From Roseococcus pinisoli (GTDB taxonomy: Bacteria > Pseudomonadota > Alphaproteobacteria > Acetobacterales > Acetobacteraceae), in contig NZ_JAHCDA010000001.1 in the NCBI RefSeq assembly GCF_018413645.1, positions 1,426,001 to 1,490,000 of the forward strand: a stretch of DNA of 64,000 nt, in the 5' to 3' direction. The notes below the pieces were generated by a model that did no database searches, was not told where the DNA came from, and saw nothing but the letters and a program-made list of their open reading frames with translations. Every line of letters begins with the position of its first letter. Position 1 is the stretch's first letter. The position numbers and the translations under genes were made by a program. Positions 16,605-24,924 of this stretch are shown one piece after another.

Positions 16605-17872
16605 AGACCCAGCAGCCAATCGCCGAGGGGCCGCCAGAGGGCGGCCTCGGCGCCCTGGCCCGCCACCATGCCGATATGCCCCGATGGCGCGATATGCACC
16701 GTCGCCCCCGGCAGGGCGGCGGCGAGCGCGAGGGCCGAGCCGGGCGGCACGATGCGGTCGCGCGCTGGCACGCCCACGAAGGCCGGCCCGCGCCATTCGC
16801 CGGGCAGCACCGGCAGGCCCGCCACCGTCCATTCGCCCCGCGCGGGCGTGTTCTCGCCATACCAGCCGCCAAGGGTTTCGCGCGCCACGGGGGCGGCGAG
16901 GGGGATGCCGTCGTTCAGCCAATCCTCCAGCGCCACGAAACGCCGGGCGCGCGCGCTTGCCGGGTCCAGCCGCGCGAAGGCCCGGAACTTTTCCGGGATG
17001 CCGTAGGGGTCGAGCATGGCGAAGAGGCTCTGCAGCAGGTCGACGCCCAGTGCGCCAGCGGGCTCCATCAGCGGCTCCAGCCCGGGCAGGAGCCGCGCCA
17101 GGCCGCGCGCCTGCGCATCGCCCGAGAAGTCCCAGGGCGTGGCGAGCAGGGCCAGGGCCGCCACGCGATCCGGCCGGCGCAGCGCCGCGGCCAGCGCCAG
17201 CAGCCCGCCCATGCAATAGCCGGCAAGGACGAGGCCGGCGGGTGCCGCCAGCAGCGCGCGTTCGAGCCGCCCGGCGACATGGTCGGTCAGGGTGAAGCGC
17301 CGCTCGACCGGCCCCGGCCAGCCCCAGTCGAGCAGGAGGGGGCGCAGGCCACGCCCGGCGAGGTGGCGCATGAGCGAGGCGCCCTCGTCGAGGTCCAGCA
17401 CGTAGTGGCGGTTCACCAGCGAGGGGACGAAGAGCACGGGACGCCCGCTGCCGCCGAAATCCAGCAGCCGTGCCGAGCCCTCGGCCCAGATCACGGGCGG
17501 GTCGATCAGCGCGCGGCGATGCGGATGGCGGCGATAGGCGGCGAGCCCGCGGAGCAGCTGCGCATCCTGGCGCCAGAGCCGCCGCAGGACGGCGGCCCGG
17601 AAGGCCTCAGGGCTTCGGCTTGCGGGGTCGAGCCCGGCGAGGGCCTGGGCGATCCGCATCGCCTCGGCCTGGCCCGCCTTCGAGCGCGGCCAGCCGCTGT
17701 TCCAGCTCGGCCAGGCGGGACCGAAGGGCGGCATCCCCGGCAGAGGCGGAAACATCCCGGGCAGGGGCATCCCGGGAAGCGGCATGGTCAGCGCGGCCAT
17801 GCCCCGCGCCGCGCCCAGCATCAGGTGCAGCGGCAGCGGGCGCGGGCCGCGCCGGTTCGGGAGCGCGCTCAT
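16601..17872 (-). CDS. PHA synthase-like alpha/beta hydrolase (PhaC-like)
   Basis: A 423-residue alpha/beta-hydrolase whose nucleophile elbow is GYCMGG with cysteine at 220, the lipase-box variant that marks polyhydroxyalkanoate synthases. The aspartate in ARDRIVPPGSA and histidine in PSGHIGMVAG complete the triad. The segment LLDWGWPGPVERRFTLTDHV is also typical. It is shorter than class I PhaC (about 570-600), so it may be a class III-like enzyme or a hydrolase. The N-terminus from 17872 keeps a GPRPLPLHLML motif I recall from alphaproteobacterial relatives, and third-position GC favours this frame where it overlaps the upstream gene; ATG 17659 is the shorter alternative. Confidence 0.75.
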   Translation of the reverse strand: MSALPNRRGPRPLPLHLMLGAARGMAALTMPLPGMPLPGMFPPLPGMPPFGPAWPSWNSGWPRSKAGQAEAMRIAQALAGLDPASRSPEAFRAAVLRRLWRQDAQLLRGLAAYRRHPHRRALIDPPVIWAEGSARLLDFGGSGRPVLFVPSLVNRHYVLDLDEGASLMRHLAGRGLRPLLLDWGWPGPVERRFTLTDHVAGRLERALLAAPAGLVLAGYCMGGLLALAAALRRPDRVAALALLATPWDFSGDAQARGLARLLPGLEPLMEPAGALGVDLLQSLFAMLDPYGIPEKFRAFARLDPASARARRFVALEDWLNDGIPLAAPVARETLGGWYGENTPARGEWTVAGLPVLPGEWRGPAFVGVPARDRIVPPGSALALAAALPGATVHIAPSGHIGMVAGQGAEAALWRPLGDWLLGL

Positions 17873-18071
17873 GCGGTGGCCGCCAGTTCGCCGCGGTCGC
17901 CCATTGCGCCGAGAGATGGGCGTTCTGCGCGCGCCAGGCGGCGGCCATCAGCGCCACCGACGCGGCCCAGGCCTCGGCGAGCTCCGCATCCTGGCCAAGC
18001 GCAGCCAGCTCGCTCTCCCAGAGGGCGATCCAGTCGGCGGCCAGTCGATCGAGATCTTCGGATCCGTCCAT
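17607..18071 (-). CDS. PhaE/phasin-like small protein overlapping the PHA-synthase-like gene
   Basis: The 154-residue product starts with a helical, tryptophan-rich segment (DWIALWESELAALGQDAELA, then ALMAAAWRAQNAHLSAQWAT), has an alanine/proline-rich linker at about 68-110, and ends in a short coiled coil (SRLAELEQRLAALEGG) plus a basic tail. This layout resembles PHA synthase partner subunits (PhaE) or phasins, though homology is weak by eye. The last 88 codons overlap the start of the PhaC-like gene in another frame. In the first half of the overlap, codon bias favours the other frame, so the tail may be overprinted or simply read-through sequence. Confidence 0.5.
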   Translation of the reverse strand: MDGSEDLDRLAADWIALWESELAALGQDAELAEAWAASVALMAAAWRAQNAHLSAQWATAANWRPPHERAPEPARPAPAAAAPDAGRGAGHGRADHAASRDAPARDVSASAGDAALRSRLAELEQRLAALEGGPGRGDADRPGPRRARPRKPKP

Positions 18072-18178
18072 CCATGCCCGTGACTAAGCTTGCTTCGGCG
18101 TCGCGCGAAGGCTTCTCGCATCCCGCAAGACCCGTGCTACGCTTGCCGCGTTGCAAACACCAGACTGGGGAAGGCCGC

Positions 18179-18721
18179 ATGCCCGATCAACCGGCAGACA
18201 CGAAGCCAGCGACGCCTCCCGTCGTCGTGAAGAAGTACGCGAACCGCCGGCTCTACAACACCGAAAGCAGCAGCTACGTCACTCTGGAGGATCTGGCCCA
18301 GATGGTGCGGCTGGGCCGCGACTTCGTGGTCTATGACGCCAAGTCGGGCGACGACATCACGCGCTCCGTGCTCACCCAGATCATCGTCGAGGAGGAGTCG
18401 AAGGGCAGCCACCTGCTGCCGGAGAGCTTCCTGCGCCAGCTGATCGGCTTCTACGGCGGCAGCCTGCAGGGCGTGCTTCCCCGCTACCTGGAGGCGACCA
18501 TGTCGGGCTTCTCCCGTCAGCAGGAGGAACTGCGCCGCGGCATGGAGCAGGCGCTGCGGCCCTTCTCGCTCGAGGAGATCAGCCAGCGGAACATGGCCAT
18601 GCTGGAACGCGCCATGAGCATCTTCACGCCCTTCCCGGGCGGCGCCCGCAGCGAGCTCGACACGCTGAAGGCGGAGAATGCGGCCCTGAAGGCCGAGCTG
18701 GCGGCGCTCAAGACCCGCTGA
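18179..18721 (+). CDS. phaR: Polyhydroxyalkanoate synthesis regulator PhaR
   Basis: A 180-residue DNA- and PHB-binding repressor. The N-terminal PHB/PHA accumulation-regulator domain is unmistakable: VVKKYANRRLYNTESSSYVT at about 15-34, then LEDLAQMV and the following FVVYDAKSGDDITRSVLTQI. A C-terminal coiled coil (TLKAENAALKAELAALK) follows. In other bacteria PhaR represses phasin and PHA genes and is released by binding polymer. Here it diverges from the PhaE/PhaC-like pair across 107 bases, which is the place to expect its operator. The start at 18179 has AAGG eight bases upstream. Confidence 0.93.
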   Translation: MPDQPADTKPATPPVVVKKYANRRLYNTESSSYVTLEDLAQMVRLGRDFVVYDAKSGDDITRSVLTQIIVEEESKGSHLLPESFLRQLIGFYGGSLQGVLPRYLEATMSGFSRQQEELRRGMEQALRPFSLEEISQRNMAMLERAMSIFTPFPGGARSELDTLKAENAALKAELAALKTR

Positions 18722-18729
18722 GGGCCGAA

Positions 18730-18752
18730 GGCCGGCGCGCCTGGCGCCGGCC
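18730..18752. terminator. Bidirectional hairpin between phaR and the MORN gene
   Basis: A perfect 9-bp GC stem (GGCCGGCGC / GCGCCGGCC) with a five-base loop lies between two convergent genes. There is no T tract. Its symmetry and place suggest it serves both transcripts. Confidence 0.6.
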
Positions 18753-18764
18753 TGGGCGGAAGGA

Positions 18765-19487
18765 TCAGCCTTCCGTCGCGTCGCGGCAGACCTCGATCGG
18801 CTTGCCCAGCGCCGCTACCCGGTTCCCGTCGCGAAGGCAGCCGGCCTGCCAGTCGCCGCGGAACCAGCCATCCTCGACGCTGTAATACTCGCCGGGCCCC
18901 TCGGGCAGGCCGTTGCGGAACTCGCCGCGGAAGAGGTTGCCGTTGATCCAGAACATCACGCCCCGGCCGTGGCGCTGGCCCTGGCGCCATTCGCCGTCGT
19001 AGCGGCCGGTCGGGAAGACGCGCAGGCCACGGCCCTGTTCGCGCCCGTCCTGGAATTCGCCCTGGTAAACCTCGCCCGTGGATTCGAGGTAGGTGCCGAT
19101 GCCGTGCATCCGGCCGCGCGCCATCGTGCCGACATAGCGCTCGTCCCCCGGCTGGCCTTCCCGGACGTAGCGCCAGGCCAGGACGCCCTCGCCCTGCGAG
19201 GGGCCCTCGGGGCAGGGGCCGGTCCAGCGCACCGTCTCCTCCTGCTGCGGATTGGGGTTCCAGACCCAGCAGCCATTCTCGGCATCGACCGTCCAGCCGG
19301 GCTTGCCGACGGCGGCGATGCTGTCGGCGGGCGGCGGGGCGGGCCGCTGCGGCGTGGTCCCCGAGTCGCTCCCCGGAGGGGCGACCGAGGGAGCGCCAGG
19401 GGCGGCCCCGGGAGGGGCGCCGGTCTGCGCCAGCGCGCCGGCCAAGGGCGTGGAAGCCAGGGCGAGAACTAGGAAACACCACCGCAT
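18765..19487 (-). CDS. Secreted MORN-repeat protein
   Basis: A 240-residue protein with a signal peptide (MRWCFLVLALASTPLAGALA, cleaved before QTG), then a proline/glycine-rich linker to about 55 and repeats with the MORN pattern Y-x-G-x-(F/W)-x-x-G: RYVGTMARGRMHGIG, VYQGEFQDGREQGRG, RYDGEWRQGQRHGRG, LFRGEFRNGLPEGPG. MORN repeats often act as membrane- or protein-binding surfaces; here the protein would be periplasmic and its role is unknown. I chose ATG 19487, nine bases after GGAG. ATG 19505, overlapping the MFS stop, is possible. It is co-directional with the MFS gene. Confidence 0.8.
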   Translation of the reverse strand: MRWCFLVLALASTPLAGALAQTGAPPGAAPGAPSVAPPGSDSGTTPQRPAPPPADSIAAVGKPGWTVDAENGCWVWNPNPQQEETVRWTGPCPEGPSQGEGVLAWRYVREGQPGDERYVGTMARGRMHGIGTYLESTGEVYQGEFQDGREQGRGLRVFPTGRYDGEWRQGQRHGRGVMFWINGNLFRGEFRNGLPEGPGEYYSVEDGWFRGDWQAGCLRDGNRVAALGKPIEVCRDATEG

Positions 19488-19501
19488 GATTTTCGTCTCC
19501 G

Positions 19502-20680
19502 TCATGCGCCCCGTCGGAGCGCGGCGATACTGAGCGCCAATCCGCCGCCGAGCGCTACTGTCGCCAGCGCCACGGGCAAGCCCCAGCCCGGCACGGCCTC
19601 CAGCAGCAGGCCGCCGAGCGGCGCCCCCACGGCGCCGCCCAGAAGATAGGCGGTGTTCAGCCCGGCCATGCCGAGCGCGCGGGCCGGGCCGGCGAAGCGC
19701 TGCACCGCATGCACCATGCCGAGCGTATAGATCGATCCGGCGGCGCCGCCCCAGATGGCGAGCACCGGCCAGATTCCCCAGCCCGGCGCCAGGATCGGCC
19801 AGAGCAGCGAAAGCAGGGCGACCACGATGGCGCAGCCGAGCAGGGCGCGGTGCGTGCCGAAGCGGTCGGCCACCATTCCCACCGGGTATTGCGCGAGCAC
19901 GTTGCCGAAGCCCGTCGCCACCACGATGGAGGCCGCGGCGGCGGCACTCAGCCCCAGCGCCAGCCCCTGGACAGGGAAGACCGCGCCCGCCGAGCCTTCG
20001 AGCGCGCCGCAAAGCATGGCGGCGCCTGCTGGGGCGATCATCATCATCGCCACCGGCTTCAGGCGGAAGATCGAGAGCCGCATGCGGCGCGGCACGGCGC
20101 CGGGCGGCTCGTGTAGCATCAGCGTCATCACGAGGCCCACGCCCATGATGAGCGCGGAACCGTAGAAGGCCTCGGGCCGGACGCCGAAGAACCACAGCGC
20201 CGCCGGGCCGCCGCCGATCGCGGCGGAAACGAAGGTCTGGTAGATGCCGAGGAACTGCCCCTCGCGTCCCGCCGGCGCCATGGCGCCTGCGATGGCATCG
20301 GCGCTGCTCCAGGTCAGGCAGGAGGCCACGCCCAGGATCGGGCCCAGGACGAACCAAAGCGGCAGCGGCGGATTGGTGGCGAGGCCAATCAGCGCCACGG
20401 CGGAAAGCGTCACGGCCATCTGGTGCATCCGCAGCGCGCCGCCGACCCGCCCGGCAAGCCAGGGCGAGAACGGCGCCGCCAGCAGCGCGGCGACCCAGAC
20501 GGCGGCGGCATAGAGGCCGACGACGGCCGGGGAGGCACCGTCCTCCGTCAGCAGCACGGCGGCGAGCGGCACGCTCATCCAGATGCCGGCAAAGGCGCAG
20601 GTGGCGGCGGCCACGAAGACGGGAAACTGAATTCCGCGAGGGATACTGGCGCCGGGCGGCGCGGATTGGGCGATGGACAT
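19502..20680 (-). CDS. Major facilitator superfamily transporter
   Basis: A 392-residue inner-membrane protein with about twelve helices. The loop between helices 2 and 3 reads SPWLAGRVGGALRMHQ, and the second half has an equivalent GMVADRFGTHRALLG, the MFS A-motif with G-x-x-x-D-R-x-G. The overall look is of the YcaD/drug-efflux type; substrate unknown. Its stop overlaps an upstream start of the MORN-repeat gene, so the two may be co-transcribed. Confidence 0.85.
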   Translation of the reverse strand: MSIAQSAPPGASIPRGIQFPVFVAAATCAFAGIWMSVPLAAVLLTEDGASPAVVGLYAAAVWVAALLAAPFSPWLAGRVGGALRMHQMAVTLSAVALIGLATNPPLPLWFVLGPILGVASCLTWSSADAIAGAMAPAGREGQFLGIYQTFVSAAIGGGPAALWFFGVRPEAFYGSALIMGVGLVMTLMLHEPPGAVPRRMRLSIFRLKPVAMMMIAPAGAAMLCGALEGSAGAVFPVQGLALGLSAAAAASIVVATGFGNVLAQYPVGMVADRFGTHRALLGCAIVVALLSLLWPILAPGWGIWPVLAIWGGAAGSIYTLGMVHAVQRFAGPARALGMAGLNTAYLLGGAVGAPLGGLLLEAVPGWGLPVALATVALGGGLALSIAALRRGA

Positions 20681-20969
20681 GCGTTCTTCGGCGCGTGGTC
20701 GCGCCGCCTAGGTCAGGGGTCGAGGGAAAGCGCGGCGTCAGCCGCGTTTCGTGCCGCGCGGACCAGGGGCAAGCAGCGTCGCCCGCCATGCGGCGACATC
20801 CGCGCGCAACAGGGGGCGAGAGGAACGCATGCGGTGGATGTGCCCTGCCGCCGCGCCGAAAGTCAAACTCGTCGGGGCAGCCCCTCGCGCCTTGCATGGC
20901 GAAGCCCCTGCCCAGCATCGTGGCGCGGGTCCCATTGACCCGCCGCCGGTGAGACCGCACGAATGAGGG

Positions 20970-22220
20970 ATGCGCGTCCTGATCCTCGGCGCCGGCGTCA
21001 CCGGCCTCGCCACCGCCTATCTCCTCGCGCGGGAGGGGCATGTGGTCACGGTGCTGGATGCCGAGCCCGCGGTCGGGCGCGGGACGAGCCAGGCCAATGG
21101 CGGCCAGCTCTCCTACAGCTACGTCGCGCCGCTCGCCGGTCCGGGCGTCATCGGCAAGGTGCCCGGCTGGCTGCGCGATCCCGACGGGCCGCTGCGCTTC
21201 CGCCCGCGGATGGATCCCGGCCAGTGGAAATGGATGCTCGGCTTCCTCCGGGCCTGTAATGCCGCGACCTCGGAACAGACCACGCGGCGGCTGCTCCGCC
21301 TCGCCTATCTCTCGCGCGACCTGACGCGCGAGGTGGTTGAGCAGGGCGAGTTCGGCTTCGATTTCTCGCCCTCCGGCAAGCTGGTGCTGCTTCCCGACGG
21401 CGCGGCCGTTGAAGGCGCGCGGCGCCAGGTCGCGCTGCAGGCCGAATGGGGCAGCGAGCAGCGCGTGATCGACCGGGACGAATGCCTGGCGCTGGAGCCA
21501 GCGCTGGCCGGCATCGCCCATCGCATCGCCGGCGGCGTGCACACCGAGAGCGAGGAGGCGGGCGACTGCCGGCTCTTCTGCGAGGGGCTCGCCGCCACGC
21601 TCGCCGCCTCCAACCACGCGGTGACCTTCCAGCTCGGCACGCGGGTCCTGCAGCTGATCCGGGCCGAGGGGCGCGTCCGTGGCGTCCGTACCCCGGGCGG
21701 CGTCGTGGAGGCCGATGCGGTCGTGGTCGCGCTCGGCGCCGGGGCACGGCCGCTGCTGCGCCCCCTGGGGATCGACCTGCCCGTCTATCCGCTCAAGGGC
21801 TATTCGCTGACCCTGCCTATCCTGCGCGACGACGCGGCCCCGAGGGTCAGCGTGACCGACAGCGCGGCCAAGGTCGTCTATGCGCGCCTGGGTGATCGGC
21901 TGCGCGTCGCCGGCATGGCGGACCTCGTGGGCTATTCGCGCGAGATCGAGGAAGGGCGGCTGAGCACCCTGGTGCGCCAGGCGCGGGAGGTCTTTCCCCA
22001 TGCCTCGGACTGGACCGAGCTCAACCCCTGGTCCGGCCTCAGGCCCGTGACGCCCACCGGCCTGCCGATCCTGGGCGCCGCCCCCGGGACCCAGGGGCTT
22101 TTCCTCAACCTCGGCCAGGGGGCGCTGGGCTTCACGCTGGCCATGGGATGCGCTGCCGTTCTGGCTGCTGCGATCGAGGGGCGGGCGCCGCCGATTCCCC
22201 TGGATGGCCTGGGATTATGA
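20970..22220 (+). CDS. D-amino acid dehydrogenase-like FAD oxidoreductase (DadA family)
   Basis: A 416-residue DAO-fold enzyme. The dinucleotide motif GAGVTGLATAYLLAREGH is at residues 7-24, GTSQANGGQLSYSYVAPL is a DadA hallmark segment, YPLKGYSLT lies around 275, and the C-terminal WSGLRPVTPTGLPILG followed by NLGQGALGFTLAMG closes the FAD site. It should oxidise D-amino acids to keto acids and pass electrons to the quinone pool at the inner membrane. No racemase gene is next to it. The start has no well-spaced ribosome-binding site (GAGGG abuts the ATG). Confidence 0.87.
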   Translation: MRVLILGAGVTGLATAYLLAREGHVVTVLDAEPAVGRGTSQANGGQLSYSYVAPLAGPGVIGKVPGWLRDPDGPLRFRPRMDPGQWKWMLGFLRACNAATSEQTTRRLLRLAYLSRDLTREVVEQGEFGFDFSPSGKLVLLPDGAAVEGARRQVALQAEWGSEQRVIDRDECLALEPALAGIAHRIAGGVHTESEEAGDCRLFCEGLAATLAASNHAVTFQLGTRVLQLIRAEGRVRGVRTPGGVVEADAVVVALGAGARPLLRPLGIDLPVYPLKGYSLTLPILRDDAAPRVSVTDSAAKVVYARLGDRLRVAGMADLVGYSREIEEGRLSTLVRQAREVFPHASDWTELNPWSGLRPVTPTGLPILGAAPGTQGLFLNLGQGALGFTLAMGCAAVLAAAIEGRAPPIPLDGLGL

Positions 22221-22236
22221 CGCATTGCAGCACGGA

Positions 22237-22345
22237 TTGACGCTGCGTCAGGCCACTGTCAAACATCCCACGCCCGCACGCCGTGGGCCAGCCTGACCGG
22301 GGTGTCCGGTCGCCCAGGGGCTGATTTTCCAAACAAATCATCCTC
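22237..22345 (+). promoter_or_regulatory. Structured leader and promoter region of metK
   Basis: TGACGC-T-GCGTCA (22238-22250) is a perfect palindrome whose left edge is a -35-like TTGACG (22237-22242). After it GTCAGGC (22247-22253) pairs with GCCTGAC (22291-22297) around an inner hairpin CCCACG (22267-22272) / CGTGGG (22282-22287). A third hairpin is TGATTT (22322-22327) / AAATCA (22335-22340). I cannot match this to a known SAM riboswitch class from memory. It could be a regulatory leader, an operator, or a terminator for the upstream gene. Confidence 0.45.
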
Positions 22346-22370
22346 CAGCGACAAGAGGCCGAATCAAGCC

Positions 22371-23558
22371 ATGCGCGATACGGGCGAGTATCTGTTCACC
22401 TCGGAAAGCGTTTCCGAAGGTCACCCCGACAAGGTTGCGGATCGCATCAGCGATACCGTCCTCGACACTTTCCTCGAGCAGGATCCCTATGCTCGCGTGG
22501 CCTGCGAGACGCTGGTCACCACGAACCGCATCGTCATCGCCGGCGAGACGCGGGGCCCCGGCTCCATCACGCCCGAGCTGCTGATGCACAAGGCGCGCCT
22601 CGCCGTGCACGACATCGGCTACGAGCAGGAAGGCTTCCATTGGGCCAATGCCCATGTCGAATGCCACCTGCACGCCCAGTCCGCGCATATCGCGCAGGGC
22701 GTGGATGCGGCCGGCAACAAGGACGAGGGCGCCGGCGACCAGGGCATCATGTTCGGCTACGCCTGCACCGAGACGCCTGATCTCATGCCGGCGCCGCTCT
22801 ACTACGCGCACCTGATCCTCCGCCGCATCAGCGAGCTGCGCCGCAACGGCGACGTCGCCGTGAAGGGCCTGCTGCCGGACGCGAAGAGCCAGGTCACGCT
22901 GCGCTACGTCGACGGCAAGCCCGTCGGCGCCACCTCGATCGTGCTCAGCACGCAGCATGTCGAGGGAATGGACGCCGCGCAGATCAAGGCGATGGTGAAG
23001 CCGCTGATCGAGTCGAGCCTGCCCGCCGGCTGGATGTGCCCGGACAACGAGCTCTACGTGAACCCGACCGGCACCTTCGTGATCGGCGGTCCGGACGGCG
23101 ACTGCGGCCTCACGGGCCGTAAGATCATCGTCGACACCTACGGCGGTGCGGCCCCGCATGGCGGCGGCGCCTTCTCCGGCAAGGACCCGACGAAGGTCGA
23201 CCGCTCGGCCGCCTATGCGGCGCGCTACGTGGCGAAGAACGTCGTGGCCGCCGGCCTGGCCGACAAGTGCACCATCCAGGTGAGCTACGCGATCGGCGTG
23301 GCGAAGCCGCTCTCGGTCTATTTCGACCTCGCCGGCACCGGCAAGGACGTGGACGAGGCGAAGCTGGCCAAGGTCGTGCAGGACCTGGTCAACCTCTCCC
23401 CGCGCGGCATCCGCGAGCACCTGCACCTGAACCGGGCCATCTACGTCCCGACCTCCAGCTACGGCCATTTCGGCCGCACGCCGGATGAGGAGAAGGGCAC
23501 CTTCACCTGGGAGAAGACCGACCTGGTTCCCGAGCTGAAGCGCGCCTTCGGCCGCTGA
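22371..23558 (+). CDS. metK: S-adenosylmethionine synthetase
   Basis: MetK makes S-adenosylmethionine from ATP and methionine in the cytoplasm. The 395 residues begin with [20 protein letters not shown], which carries the ATP-binding histidine and start of the active site. [12 protein letters not shown] is the conserved methionine/ATP loop, and [20 protein letters not shown] the glycine-rich metal loop. Length and motifs match the bacterial enzyme. A 150-base leader with several hairpins precedes it and a strong terminator follows. Confidence 0.96.
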   Translation: MRDTGEYLFTSESVSEGHPDKVADRISDTVLDTFLEQDPYARVACETLVTTNRIVIAGETRGPGSITPELLMHKARLAVHDIGYEQEGFHWANAHVECHLHAQSAHIAQGVDAAGNKDEGAGDQGIMFGYACTETPDLMPAPLYYAHLILRRISELRRNGDVAVKGLLPDAKSQVTLRYVDGKPVGATSIVLSTQHVEGMDAAQIKAMVKPLIESSLPAGWMCPDNELYVNPTGTFVIGGPDGDCGLTGRKIIVDTYGGAAPHGGGAFSGKDPTKVDRSAAYAARYVAKNVVAAGLADKCTIQVSYAIGVAKPLSVYFDLAGTGKDVDEAKLAKVVQDLVNLSPRGIREHLHLNRAIYVPTSSYGHFGRTPDEEKGTFTWEKTDLVPELKRAFGR

Positions 23559-23576
23559 GGTTTTCCCAATCCGAAG

Positions 23577-23607
23577 GGGCGGCGCCGGTCTCGGCGCCGC
23601 CCTTTTT
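23577..23607 (+). terminator. Rho-independent terminator of metK
   Basis: A perfect 10-bp stem (GGGCGGCGCC / GGCGCCGCCC) with a six-base loop is followed by TTTTT. It lies 18 bases after the metK stop and 16 bases before the trmB start, so trmB likely depends on read-through or its own promoter. Confidence 0.9.
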
Positions 23608-23623
23608 CGTTTAAAGGTGGCCC

Positions 23624-24331
23624 ATGCCTGAAGATTCCACCCCCGAAGACGCGCTGGCGGACTGGCCGGAAGGCGTTCCGCACCGTCTCTACGGCCGCCG
23701 CCGGGGCCACAAGTTGCGTCCCCGCCAGGAACGCCTGCTGGCCGAGACCGTGCCCCGCTTCCGCTTCACCGATACGGGTTTCGCGGCCGGGGCCTCCGCC
23801 CTGTGGCTCGAGGTCGGCTTCGGCGGCGGCGAGCACACGCTGGCCCTGCTGCGCGAGCACCCCACGACGGCGATCATCGCCAGCGAGGTCTATGACCACG
23901 GGCTCTGCTCGCTGCTGACCGAGATCGTGCCGGACGGCCAGGAAGGGACCTTCCCGCCGCCGGACCGCCTGCGCCTCTGGCCCGCCGATGCGCGCGAGTT
24001 GCTGCTGGGCCTGCCGGAGGCGAGCCTGGACCGGCTCTACCTCATGTTCCCCGATCCCTGGCCCAAGTCGCGGCACGCCAAGCGGCGCTTCGTGCATCCC
24101 GAGATGCTGCCCATCGTCGCGCGCGCCCTGAAGCCCGGCCAGCAATGGCGCATCGCCTCCGACGACCCGACCTACCAGGACTGGGTCGAGGAAGTGGTGC
24201 GGCCGAGCCCGCTGTTCCGCGGCGAGGCCCCGGCCGAGGAGCGCCCCGAGGGGTGGCCGCCGACGCGCTACGAGGCGAAGGCCATCGTGGCGGGACGCCA
24301 GCCCAAGTACTGGGTGTGGACGCGGGTCTAG
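23624..24331 (+). CDS. trmB: tRNA (guanine-N7-)-methyltransferase
   Basis: A 235-residue class I methyltransferase that modifies G46 in tRNA variable loops using SAM. LEVGFGGGEHTLAL at about 64-77 is the SAM-binding motif I. YLMFPDPWPKSRHAKRRFV near 141-159 is the TrmB signature with the catalytic aspartate, and DDPTYQDWVEE and PTRYEAKA complete the tRNA-binding part. AAAGGTGG sits just before the ATG. It is placed after the SAM-producing metK, a functional link though separated by a terminator. Confidence 0.94.
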   Translation: MPEDSTPEDALADWPEGVPHRLYGRRRGHKLRPRQERLLAETVPRFRFTDTGFAAGASALWLEVGFGGGEHTLALLREHPTTAIIASEVYDHGLCSLLTEIVPDGQEGTFPPPDRLRLWPADARELLLGLPEASLDRLYLMFPDPWPKSRHAKRRFVHPEMLPIVARALKPGQQWRIASDDPTYQDWVEEVVRPSPLFRGEAPAEERPEGWPPTRYEAKAIVAGRQPKYWVWTRV

Positions 24332-24341
24332 GGCCTTCCGT

Positions 24342-24917
24342 TCAGGAGAGGTCGTGCAGGTCCTTGTTGAGTGGCGGGCCGATCCGCCACTCCGAGAACC
24401 GCACCCTAAGCCCGGCGCGTTCGGGCGAGCAGCACATCGGCCCGACGCGATAGCGTCGCGCCGCGGGGAAGGGGCATAGCCGCACCAGCGGCCAATGCCG
24501 GCCATCCCCCGAAGCCTGCACGCGCAGGACGCCGCCCTGGAGCGTGAGGCGCATCCGGAAATCCGCCGGGTCGCCCAGGAAGGGGCCGGTGGCCCAGTCG
24601 GAGGTCCCGCGCGTCAGCACGCTGCCGAGCATGGGACTGCCGTCGGAATGCTCGAGCCCGGCCTTCAGCCAGTTCCGCTCGTCGACGAGCACCAGCATCC
24701 CGGCCTGGTCGTAGAGGGCCTGGTAGTCGCCCTGGACGCGCAGGCTGGCGGTGAAATCCCCCTCGCTGGGGGCCAGGAGCGCATGGCCGCTGTGGCGGAC
24801 GAAGCCGTAATGGGTCTCGCGCCAGAAGTCGGACGCCGCTGCGGTGACGACGGTGAGCTGGGCCGGGTCCTCGGACCATTGCCCCGGCTCGTTGAGCCAC
24901 TCCCCGCCGTCGATCAT
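24342..24917 (-). CDS. DUF1349 (concanavalin-like) family protein
   Basis: A 191-residue protein without a signal peptide. The order of motifs, TASDFWRETHYGFVRHSGH near 28-46, QGDYQALYDQAGMLVLVDE near 63-81, WLKAGLEHSDG at about 84-94 and the final VGPMCCSPERAGLRVRFSEW, is that of the DUF1349 'regulation of enolase' family, a jelly-roll/ConA-like fold. Yeast REE1 belongs here, but bacterial members have no clear function. It ends 11 bases from the convergent trmB and lies 7 bases downstream of the RND permease on the same strand, perhaps in its transcript. Confidence 0.85.
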   Translation of the reverse strand: MIDGGEWLNEPGQWSEDPAQLTVVTAAASDFWRETHYGFVRHSGHALLAPSEGDFTASLRVQGDYQALYDQAGMLVLVDERNWLKAGLEHSDGSPMLGSVLTRGTSDWATGPFLGDPADFRMRLTLQGGVLRVQASGDGRHWPLVRLCPFPAARRYRVGPMCCSPERAGLRVRFSEWRIGPPLNKDLHDLS

Positions 24918-24924
24918 GTTCCGC

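Noticed and set aside
20681-20969. Several short frames in the 289-base gap between the MFS and DadA-like genes
   Set aside because: None has a start signal, codon bias or recognisable motif; I see nothing supported here.
18765-22001. A 1078-codon minus frame joining the MORN protein to upstream sequence
   Set aside because: Only the last part is real. The rest runs antisense to the DadA gene and out of frame across the MFS gene.
22321-22345. A SAM-II-like motif before metK (TGATTT followed by AAATCA)
   Set aside because: The flanking conserved loops of SAM-II, as I remember them, are not present; kept only as an unassigned hairpin.
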